Shown here: positions 1-4,956 of the stretch, piece after piece
How positions within the stretch are numbered: position 1 is the stretch's first letter
How the letters are laid out: each line of letters opens with the position of its first letter
NCBI GenBank assembly: GCA_023419055.1
Contig: JAEZYO010000314.1
Span: 1-5,759 of the forward strand
Direction: 5' to 3'
Length of the DNA: 5,759 nt
Source of the DNA: Pseudomonadota bacterium
Lineage (GTDB): Bacteria; Myxococcota; Polyangia; Polyangiales; Polyangiaceae
Made by a program: the position numbers and the translations under genes
The notes under the pieces: generated by a model
Seen by the model: only the letters and a program-made list of their open reading frames with translations
Databases searched by the model: none
Told to the model about the DNA's origin: nothing

Positions 1-587
1 GCGGAGGCACGGGCGGCACGTCCGGTGGCGCAGGCGGCACGAGCGGCGGCGCAGGGGGCGCGGGCGGATCCGGTGGCAGCGGCGGCGGCGGCGCGTTCAC
101 GCTCACGAGCCCGAACCTCACCGAAGGCGCGGAGTTCGCCGACAAGTACACCTGCGCAGCGGCAGGCTTCAACAACAGCCTCCAGCCCGAGCTCAACTGG
201 ACCACTGGTCCCGCGGGGACGATGAGCTACGCCATCACCTTCATCGATCGGACGCTGGCGGACGAGGACAACGCGCTCGGCTACCACTGGGTCATCTACA
301 ACATCCCCGCGGCCACCATGAGCTTGCCCGAGGAGTTCAAGATGGCCTCGAGCATCGGCGCGATGGCGAACAGCGACTACCTGGGCCCGTGCCCGAACTT
401 CGGCGGCGGCGCTGGCGAGACGCACACGTACGAGTTCAAGGTTTACGCTCTCGATACACCGACCATCACGATCACCGGCTCCGGAACGGCTGCGGTGCAA
501 GATGCCGAGACCAAGCTCGAAGCTGACCACCTTGCCGTTGCGACGCTGAGCGGCACCTCGGACGCCTCGCCGCCCGCCGGTCCCTAG
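1..587 (+). CDS. Exported PEBP/YbhB-YbcL family (Raf kinase inhibitor-like) protein, 5' partial
   Basis: The gene enters from the left edge; the first complete codon is at base 3, leaving 194 visible residues. Residues 1-31 are a Gly/Ser/Thr/Ala linker, and the PEBP fold follows from F32. Family marks are the opening TLTSP at 33-37, SYAITFIDR at 75-83, the HWVIYNIP strand at 95-102 (H95 is a usual pocket residue), GPCP at 128-131, and HTYEFKVYALD at 141-151. The region that is usually DPDAP reads D82-RTLADED here, so that part of the pocket is divergent. PEBP proteins bind small anionic ligands; for bacterial YbhB/YbcL types the physiological role is poorly known. A glycine-rich linker before the domain is typical of myxobacterial exported or lipid-anchored proteins, so I infer a signal peptide or lipobox upstream of the window. 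An internal ATG at 222 is not the start, because conserved PEBP sequence precedes it. The stop overlaps that of the convergent gene. Family call firm; cellular location inferred. Confidence 0.88.
   Translation, partial: GGTGGTSGGAGGTSGGAGGAGGSGGSGGGGAFTLTSPNLTEGAEFADKYTCAAAGFNNSLQPELNWTTGPAGTMSYAITFIDRTLADEDNALGYHWVIYNIPAATMSLPEEFKMASSIGAMANSDYLGPCPNFGGGAGETHTYEFKVYALDTPTITITGSGTAAVQDAETKLEADHLAVATLSGTSDASPPAGP
3..95 (+). repeat. Glycine-rich low-complexity linker-coding repeat
   Basis: About 31 codons encode imperfect repeats of GGTSGG and GGAGG units (Gly with Thr, Ser or Ala) directly before the PEBP domain. The DNA is built from GGCGGC/GGCACG/AGCGGC triplets and is likely to vary in length between strains by slippage. 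It probably acts as a flexible tether between an N-terminal export or lipid-anchor signal, not visible here, and the folded domain. The repeat begins at or before the left edge, so its full length is unknown. Confidence 0.85.
584..587. other. Shared CTAG: overlapping stop codons of convergent genes
   Basis: Bases 584-587 read CTAG, which is its own reverse complement. The plus-strand PEBP gene stops with TAG at 585-587, and the minus-strand LtrA gene stops with TAG read from 586 to 584. The two coding regions therefore meet with no spacer, and no stem-loop plus T-run terminator is seen at the junction. Confidence 0.9.
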
Positions 588-1786
588 TCCTCGATCTCCT
601 CGCCTGCACCCACGTCAGCCGTCGGGGTGCTCCTCAGCGACGCGGTCTCCCAGATCGCGACGATCACGAGCACCAGGGTGGCGAGCGCGCCGAGGACGAG
701 CGCCGAGCAGCGCTCGGCGATGGGGATGAGCGCGAGCAAGGCGAGGATCCCGGCGACGTGCGAGAGCTGAAACCAGCCCCGCAGCGTTCGCTTGAACGAG
801 ATCACGCCGACCAGGTAGACGAGGGGGCCGCCGATCACGCTGACCACCAACTTGGCGTAAGAGTGGCCCTCGGGGTGCGAGAGCAAGAGCTCGTCCGAGA
901 CCGCGGCCAGGATGATGCCGGCCACGATCGGCAAGTGAAGGTACGTGTAAGCGAGCCGCCCGAGCGTACCCGGATCGTGGGCGCGACGGATGCGCTCGCT
1001 GCCGAGCTCCGCGCCCTTGTCGAAGTAGATCCACCACATCGCCACGCTGCCGGCGAAGCAGATCCCGAACGAAGCGAGCGTCAACGCGTTCCAGCTCTCG
1101 TCCGCGAAGGTGGCCCCCGAGAGCAACACCGACTCACCGAGGGCGATGATCACGAACAGGGCGCAGCGCTCCGCCAGGTGCCCGCCCTCGATGTTCCAAT
1201 CGCTGACCTTGGAGGCACCGATCCGTGGGGCCCAGAAGCGCACGGCCGCGGAGAGGTACTCGATCACCAGCGCGGCGCTCCACGACAGGAGTCGCGTGAG
1301 GCCCTCGCTGAACGCTCCCACGAGCCAGAACGCGCTCGACGCGGCGAACCAGATCAGGATGCGAACGAAGTTCAGCCTCAGAGTCTCGTCGCTGCGCGGG
1401 ATCACGAGCAGCATGAAGAGGGTCCGCCCGACCTGCATGACGCTGTAGGCGATCCCGAACACGACGCCGCGTGACTCGAAGGCTTCGGGGATCGACGTCG
1501 AGAGCGCGAGCCCCGCCAGCATCAACGCGAGGAGCAGCAAGCGCACCGGGGTGCGATCGGGATCGAGCCAGTTGGTGATCCAGGTCGTGTAGACCCAGAC
1601 CCACCAGACCGACAGCATCAAGAGCCCGGTCTGAAGCGCGCCGAGCGGAGTGAAATGCGCGAGCAGCCGGTGAGACAGCTGCGTGACCGCGAAGACGAAC
1701 ACCAGATCGAAGAACAGCTCGAGGTAGGTGACTCGATGGTGCTCGCGCGCGCCCGTGTCTCGGAACAAGCTCGAGCGCTGCCGCAT
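584..1786 (-). CDS. LtrA-family (low temperature requirement A) multipass membrane protein
   Basis: This 400-residue integral membrane protein has about ten to twelve hydrophobic segments (roughly 22-40, 50-70, 80-98, 106-130, 140-160, 168-184, 208-228, 232-254, 276-296, 310-330, 342-382). LtrA hallmarks are VTYLELFFDLVFVFAVTQLS at 19-38, the charged loop HLAER at 203-207 followed by FVIIALGES at 211-219, and WWIYFD at 251-256. LtrA was named from a Listeria monocytogenes locus needed for growth in the cold; the biochemical activity is unknown. Length is normal for the family. I chose ATG at 1786 because GAGGG sits 6 bases upstream (1793-1797) and the LtrA core begins within 20 residues. The frame stays open to an ATG at 2191, but the extra 135 codons are Ser/Arg-rich, match no domain and lie antisense to a plus-strand gene remnant. 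GTG at 1828 is possible but has no ribosome site. Family call firm; function unknown. Confidence 0.92.
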   Translation of the reverse strand: MRQRSSLFRDTGAREHHRVTYLELFFDLVFVFAVTQLSHRLLAHFTPLGALQTGLLMLSVWWVWVYTTWITNWLDPDRTPVRLLLLALMLAGLALSTSIPEAFESRGVVFGIAYSVMQVGRTLFMLLVIPRSDETLRLNFVRILIWFAASSAFWLVGAFSEGLTRLLSWSAALVIEYLSAAVRFWAPRIGASKVSDWNIEGGHLAERCALFVIIALGESVLLSGATFADESWNALTLASFGICFAGSVAMWWIYFDKGAELGSERIRRAHDPGTLGRLAYTYLHLPIVAGIILAAVSDELLLSHPEGHSYAKLVVSVIGGPLVYLVGVISFKRTLRGWFQLSHVAGILALLALIPIAERCSALVLGALATLVLVIVAIWETASLRSTPTADVGAGEEIED

Positions 1787-1963
1787 TCGGGACCCTCGGG
1801 CTCGAGAAATACCAGCGGGCTCACTCACGGCAATGCATGGTGACGCTTCGCTGCTGGAGCTGAGGGATCCCACGCTGGGCGAGCGCTTCGTCGAGACGCG
1901 CTTTCTCGCGACCGCGCGAATTCGCCGCGTCGGACCTACGTCGGGTACGAACTTCGAGGCCAA
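1787..1963. other. Upstream region of the LtrA-family gene; no intact gene seen
   Basis: This stretch holds the LtrA ribosome-binding site (GAGGG, 1793-1797 on the minus strand) and presumably its promoter, but I could not find a convincing -35/-10 pair. The plus-strand frame ending at TGA 1965-1967 has a moderately coding-like stretch from about 1840 (ending VGPTSGTNFEAK) with fairly GC-rich third positions but no recognisable family or start. It may be another fragment of the same decayed locus as the next feature, or chance. No RNA gene or repeat was seen. Confidence 0.4.
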
Positions 1964-2385
1964 GTGAAGGCGATTCCGTCGGCACGGCAACCTGACGCCG
2001 GCATCGATAGTTTGACCTGGACCCAGATGACCGGCGGCGTGCAGGGCAAGACCGGCGCCCGACCCACGAGCGCCGGTGTCCAGAACTTCGAGAACGCCGT
2101 GCTCGATCAGGTCATGGAAAGCGGAGGCTCGGTTCGCGAAGCTCGAGGACTGCGACTGCTTCCCGCACCAGAAGGTCACGACCAAGATCACCGGCTAGGC
2201 CACGGTGAGCCGCTCCACCTTCGATTGGCCGGGCGGCGTCGTGCCGCTCTGCATCAACCAGATCGGTAACGAGAACGTCGCCCAGTGGCCAGCGCCTCGA
2301 CCGCGCCTACTTGATGGACGGCGTGGACGCCGCACACCAGCACATCTGGCTCCACGAGTTCGGCCGGGGCGGTAAGCTCGGGGTC
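1964..2385 (+). pseudogene. Decayed protein-coding gene of unknown family (two frameshifts, one in-frame TAG)
   Basis: Three abutting plus-strand segments in different frames each have almost exclusively G/C third positions. Segment A (from about 1964 to 2117) ends in GVQNFENAVLDQVME. Segment B (about 2115 to 2286) includes FAKLEDCDCFPHQKVTTKIT, then TAG at 2196-2198, then TFDWPGGVVPLCINQIGNE; only two or so of about 50 codons lack G/C at position three. Segment C (about 2281 to 2385) includes GQRLDRAYLMDGVDAAHQHI. A to B and B to C are each a +1 change, as expected from single-base insertions. The TAG replaces what one substitution would make CAG. Joined, the pieces suggest a protein of about 125-140 residues with a CxC pair; I do not recognise the family. 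Segment C is in the frame of the downstream SelW-like gene, without a stop between. Alternatives are sequencing errors in an intact gene, or a by-chance composition effect, which the consistency of third positions makes less likely. Confidence 0.55.
2051..2077. repeat. Perfect 8-bp GC-rich inverted repeat
   Basis: ACCGGCGC at 2051-2058 is matched by its exact reverse complement GCGCCGGT at 2070-2077, with an 11-base loop. It can form a stable hairpin in DNA or RNA. There is no T-run on either side, so it is not a standard intrinsic terminator. It lies inside segment A of the decayed gene. In DNA this GC-rich, one 8-base stem can occur by chance, so no function is assigned. Confidence 0.4.
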
Positions 2386-2697
2386 ATGTCCGACCGTCCC
2401 GAGCTCCACCGCGTGAGGATCCGCTACTGCACGCAGTGCCGTTGGCTCTCGCGCGCGGCCTGGATCGCGCAGGAGCTCCTCACCACGTTCCAGACCGAGC
2501 TCGAGGTGACGCTCGAGCCGGGAGTGGGCGGGATCTTCGAGGTCTTGCTCGACGACGAGTCGCTGTTTTCGCGCGCCGAGCGGCGACGCTTTCCCGAGCC
2601 GAAAGAGCTCAAACAAAAGATCCGCGGCCGCATCGATCCCGACCGTTCGCTCGGGCACAGCGACGCAGCGGTGCTCGAACCGGAGAATGAGGGCTAG
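2386..2697 (+). CDS. SelW/Rdx-family (SelT/SelW/SelH) selenoprotein-like thioredoxin-fold protein, Cys form
   Basis: This 103-residue cytosolic protein has the redox motif C15-T-Q-C18 after the first beta strand (RIRYCTQCRW). The helix RAAWIAQELLTTF and the GVGGIFEVLLDDE hairpin follow, then PEPKELKQKIRGRIDP and an end in LGHSD. This is the layout of bacterial Rdx proteins, which have a thioredoxin-like fold with CxxC or CxxU and are thought to act in thiol-redox reactions; their partners are mostly unknown. Both active-site positions are Cys, and there is no in-frame TGA, so this is not a selenoprotein. I chose ATG 2386 because family members start just before this strand. The frame is open further upstream (TTG 2311, ATG 2314), but that extension looks like the decayed neighbour. 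The ribosome site is weak (GGGG only 2 bases from the ATG). The gene ends 4 bases before the diadenylate cyclase start, so the two form a likely operon. Confidence 0.9.
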   Translation: MSDRPELHRVRIRYCTQCRWLSRAAWIAQELLTTFQTELEVTLEPGVGGIFEVLLDDESLFSRAERRRFPEPKELKQKIRGRIDPDRSLGHSDAAVLEPENEG

Positions 2698-2704
2698 GAC
2701 GATG
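2689..2704 (+). promoter_or_regulatory. Ribosome-binding site that sets the cyclase start, inside the end of the Rdx-like gene
   Basis: GAGGG at 2689-2693 stands 8 bases before ATG 2702. The alternative in-frame ATG at 2687 overlaps the upstream gene by 11 bases and has GGAG only 2 bases ahead, too close to work well. The site lies inside the last codons of the Rdx-like gene, which favours translational coupling of the two products. Confidence 0.6.
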
Positions 2705-3928
2705 CACGCGTACCCCCCTCAGCTCGCAGACTTCGTGCTCGATCACTGGCCCGCGACGCCGGCTCTCGACATCGACCGACGCGCCCTGGTCGAGCTGCTC
2801 TCCTGCTGCTACCAGGCGTCGCTGTCGTTCGAGGAAGGGCGCCCGGTTCGCTTCAGGCTGGGCTCCGCCCGGCCCCGCGAGGTCTCGGCGAGCGACGACC
2901 GCTTTCTGCCGCTCGAGCTCCGAGAAAAGCTGCCGCTCACCCCCGACAACTTGCGGCGCCTCAGCCCGGCCGCGCCCTTCAGCTCGAGCGTGATAGGCGT
3001 CGGGTTCGACGGCAAAGGTTGGACGATCTGGGGGCTCTTGCACACCGGCGCCGAGTGGCTCGCGCCGACCTGGGGCGGGCGCGATCGGCACCTGGCGCTC
3101 TCCTTCCCGACGGTGAACGTGCTCGGTCCGGGGCGCCTCGACGTGTACGCGGGGGCGGAGCTCGTGGCCACGCTCGAGCGCGGGATGATCGAGGCCACGA
3201 CGACCGACGTCTTTACCTCGAACTGGTTACCCGCGCTGTTCCGTGCCTCTCGCCAGCGTTTCGCGGCGGCAGACGATCCCTTGAACCTGGCGGACGACGC
3301 GCTGGTGCGCGCCATCTCCCAGAGCATGGTGCGTCGCGCCATCTTCCTGATCAGGCAGGCGGGGCACGGCGGGATGATCCTGTTCGCGGAGACGGAGCTC
3401 ATCCGCGAGTGCGCGATGGACGTCGCCGGGATCTTGAAGGTCAAATACTCATTTTCGGCGAGCGACGTGCGAGAGCGCTACCGCAAGCTGCTCGCCGACC
3501 TCATCGACGCCCTGGGGCCGCGTGAAGCGTCAGGGTCCGCCGATCTGCAGCGCTTCCTCGACCAGGAAACTCCGGAGGTGAACCGGGTGGAGCGCTCGAT
3601 CTTCGAGATCAGCCGGCTCGTCGCCGGGCTCGCGGCCGTGGACGGAGCGGTGGTCTTGAGCAAGCGCTTCGACCTCATCGGCTTCGGCGCGGAGGTGTCC
3701 GGAGAGCTACCTTATCCGGACACCGTGTACGAGGCGCTCGACGTCGAGGCCGAGCGCCGCTCTGCCGAAGCCGCAAACTCGGTGGGTACACGTCACCGCG
3801 CGGCGTATCGCTTCGTCACCGCTCATCCCCTGGGGCTCGCCATCGTCATCTCTCACGACGGCGTCGTGCGCTTCGTCGCGAACCTGGACGGCGAGGTCGT
3901 GTACTGGGATCAGTTCTTGAACTGGTAG
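2702..3928 (+). CDS. Diadenylate cyclase (c-di-AMP synthase), DisA_N/DAC domain with N-terminal DACNV-like sensor region
   Basis: This 408-residue protein has no signal peptide or clear membrane span. The C-terminal half, from about 200, is a DAC domain that condenses two ATP into cyclic di-AMP. A helix and strand at about 200-230 (AISQSMVRRAIFLIRQAGHG, then GMILFAE) correspond to the first helix/strand of DisA and CdaA. The catalytic motif D314-G315-A316 lies in AAVDGAVVL, and the ATP-binding motif R364-H365-R366 lies in VGTRHRAAYRF. The strand LGLAIVISHDG follows, and the protein ends in EVVYWDQFLNW. Both key motifs are intact, so activity is expected. The first 195 residues lack DisA's helix-hairpin-helix part and CdaA's membrane helices. 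They resemble the probable sensor domains named for their place N-terminal to DAC (DACNV and relatives); I lean to DACNV from memory. The stretch between the first strand and DGA is longer than in DisA. The gene probably shares an operon with the SelW-like gene. The DAC call is firm, the sensor name less so. Confidence 0.87.
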   Translation: MHAYPPQLADFVLDHWPATPALDIDRRALVELLSCCYQASLSFEEGRPVRFRLGSARPREVSASDDRFLPLELREKLPLTPDNLRRLSPAAPFSSSVIGVGFDGKGWTIWGLLHTGAEWLAPTWGGRDRHLALSFPTVNVLGPGRLDVYAGAELVATLERGMIEATTTDVFTSNWLPALFRASRQRFAAADDPLNLADDALVRAISQSMVRRAIFLIRQAGHGGMILFAETELIRECAMDVAGILKVKYSFSASDVRERYRKLLADLIDALGPREASGSADLQRFLDQETPEVNRVERSIFEISRLVAGLAAVDGAVVLSKRFDLIGFGAEVSGELPYPDTVYEALDVEAERRSAEAANSVGTRHRAAYRFVTAHPLGLAIVISHDGVVRFVANLDGEVVYWDQFLNW

Positions 3929-3934
3929 CGCGGC
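3929..3934. other. Six-base convergent gap between the cyclase and AraC-type genes
   Basis: Only GCGCGG's worth of space (6 bases, 3929-3934) separates the TAG of the plus-strand cyclase from the TCA (TGA on the minus strand) of the regulator. No intrinsic terminator fits here, so transcripts from the two sides probably overlap at their 3' ends or rely on Rho. Confidence 0.75.
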
Positions 3935-4858
3935 TCAGGCGAGCGGCAGGTAGAGGTCGGTCTCGAGCTCGTCCTTCGGCACCTCGGCGGGTGTGTTCTT
4001 GTAAACCTCGAAGGGGACGCCGTTGCCGAGGCGCTCTCCGCTCTGCGGCAGCCATTGCCCCATGAAGCGCGCCCAGGCGTCGCCCAGCTGCTCGTACGGA
4101 CCGACGAAGGTGGTGCGCGCGTAGCGCCCGCCGGGGATCAGCTGCTCGGTGAGTCCCGCAGGTACCTTCACGTCCGCGCCGACCACGAGCGCAGCGTCGG
4201 ACCGGAGCTCGCGCTCGGGCGTGGTTTCCTGATCGTCGTGATAGATCGCGAGCATCATCGGCCGCTCGTGAAAGAGGTTCAGCGGGCCCACGATCTCGCC
4301 CAGCCGGCCAAAAGCCTCGGAGATGCGGTTATAGGGGCCGATGTGCCGGACCGCGATGGTGCGTAGAGGGTCGAGCTTCTGAATTTCGACGTTCATGTTG
4401 GTTTCTCCTTTCATGAATGAGAAGGCAGCGTCATCGAGTCGTTGCGCCTGAAAATGGATGCCGGAACGCGCCGCGATCTCGATTTGAAAGAAGCGGTGGC
4501 AGCTCGGACCCGAGCGCTCGCGCGCCTGGCGGAACTCCGAAGGAGGGCGAGCGTAGCGAGCGGTGAAGGCGCGAGTGAAAGCCTCGTGGGTGTCGTAGCC
4601 GGCTTCGAAGGCGATGGTCGTCACCGGAGTGTCTTTCTCGATGAGGCAAAATGCCGCGCGCTCGAGCCGCAGCCGGCGATGGAGCTCGAGCGGTGTCTCG
4701 CCGACCATCCCGCGGAAGATGCGGTGAAAATGGAATGGCGAGAGCGCGGCCTCGCGTGCCAGGCGCTCGAGGTCGAGCGCCTCATCGAGGTTCACGACCA
4801 GGTAACGGACGGCTCGTTGGACCGCGAGCTCGTAGAAGGAGCGTGTCTCGGGCTTCAC
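3935..4858 (-). CDS. AraC/XylS-family regulator with C-terminal GyrI-like effector-binding domain
   Basis: This 307-residue cytosolic regulator has its DNA-binding part first, as in E. coli Rob. Residues 8-112 hold the two AraC helix-turn-helix motifs. The first is LDLERLAREAALSPFHFHRIF (28-48). The second is TPVTTIAFEAGYDTHEAFTRAF (77-98), closed by the usual PPSEFR (105-110). A linker of about 40 residues (113-154) leads to a GyrI-like ligand-binding domain at 155-307: VEIQKLDPLRTIAVRHIGPY, GGRYARTTFVGPYEQLGDAW, and the terminal strand ELETDLYLPLA. In this fold the domain binds small, often hydrophobic or cationic compounds, so the protein is a plausible drug or toxin-responsive activator; the ligand and targets are unknown. 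The start is GTG 4858, which has no clear ribosome site but gives the normal family N-terminus. By contrast, an excellent ribosome site precedes an internal ATG at 4396. The gene is convergent with the cyclase and divergent from the lipoprotein gene, a possible target. Family call firm; targets inferred. Confidence 0.93.
   Translation of the reverse strand: MKPETRSFYELAVQRAVRYLVVNLDEALDLERLAREAALSPFHFHRIFRGMVGETPLELHRRLRLERAAFCLIEKDTPVTTIAFEAGYDTHEAFTRAFTARYARPPSEFRQARERSGPSCHRFFQIEIAARSGIHFQAQRLDDAAFSFMKGETNMNVEIQKLDPLRTIAVRHIGPYNRISEAFGRLGEIVGPLNLFHERPMMLAIYHDDQETTPERELRSDAALVVGADVKVPAGLTEQLIPGGRYARTTFVGPYEQLGDAWARFMGQWLPQSGERLGNGVPFEVYKNTPAEVPKDELETDLYLPLA
4394..4411 (-). promoter_or_regulatory. 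Strong internal ribosome-binding site before the GyrI-like domain
   Basis: On the minus strand AAAGGAG (bases 4411-4405) is followed by 8 bases and ATG (4396-4394), codon 155 of the regulator. This is the best Shine-Dalgarno match in the window and falls exactly at the domain boundary. Starting here gives a 153-residue GyrI-like protein, close to the length of free-standing GyrI/SbmC (about 157 residues). The codons for KGET-N need not have made this motif, so it may be selected. Alternatively it is a relic of a gene fusion. Confidence 0.55.
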
Positions 4859-4956
4859 GCCGTTCGATCTACTGCGAGTTTCGCGCGCTCGCTTGACGGC
4901 GCTTGCGATTTTTTTCGATCGCTCGAGGCGGCGGGTTCGGGCACCATTGCCGCGCC
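4859..4956. other. Divergent intergenic region between regulator and lipoprotein genes
   Basis: These 98 bases must hold control signals for both genes. On the plus strand TTGACG at 4893-4898 is one base from the -35 consensus, but at 16-18 bases downstream there is only a poor -10 match near CGATCG (4916-4921). A run of seven T (4909-4915) lies between. GCGAT (4905-4909) and ATCGC (4918-4922) form only a weak hairpin. The promoter for the lipoprotein gene is thus a guess. An AraC-type site is likely by position, but I see no clear direct repeat. Confidence 0.35.

Noticed and set aside
25..225. Plus-strand 66-codon open frame at the left edge
   Set aside because: It is the out-of-frame reading of the glycine-linker repeat and the PEBP start; the PEBP frame is open across the whole stretch.
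758..1474. Plus-strand 238-codon open frame opposite the LtrA gene
   Set aside because: Its composition is Glu/Arg/Asp/His-rich as expected from the reverse of hydrophobic codons; it has no motif, and the LtrA protein is certain.
2428..2442. Possible selenocysteine site in the SelW-like gene
   Set aside because: The motif is encoded by two TGC codons, with no in-frame TGA.
2609..3444. Long minus-strand open frames (140-211 codons) opposite the cyclase gene
   Set aside because: They mirror the GC3-rich cyclase codons, are Arg/Ser/Pro-rich with no domain, and the plus-strand gene has clear family motifs.
4905..4922. Hairpin with T-run as a terminator in the divergent region
   Set aside because: The stem is only 5 bp, the T-run lies in the loop, and it stands between two gene starts, where no terminator is expected.
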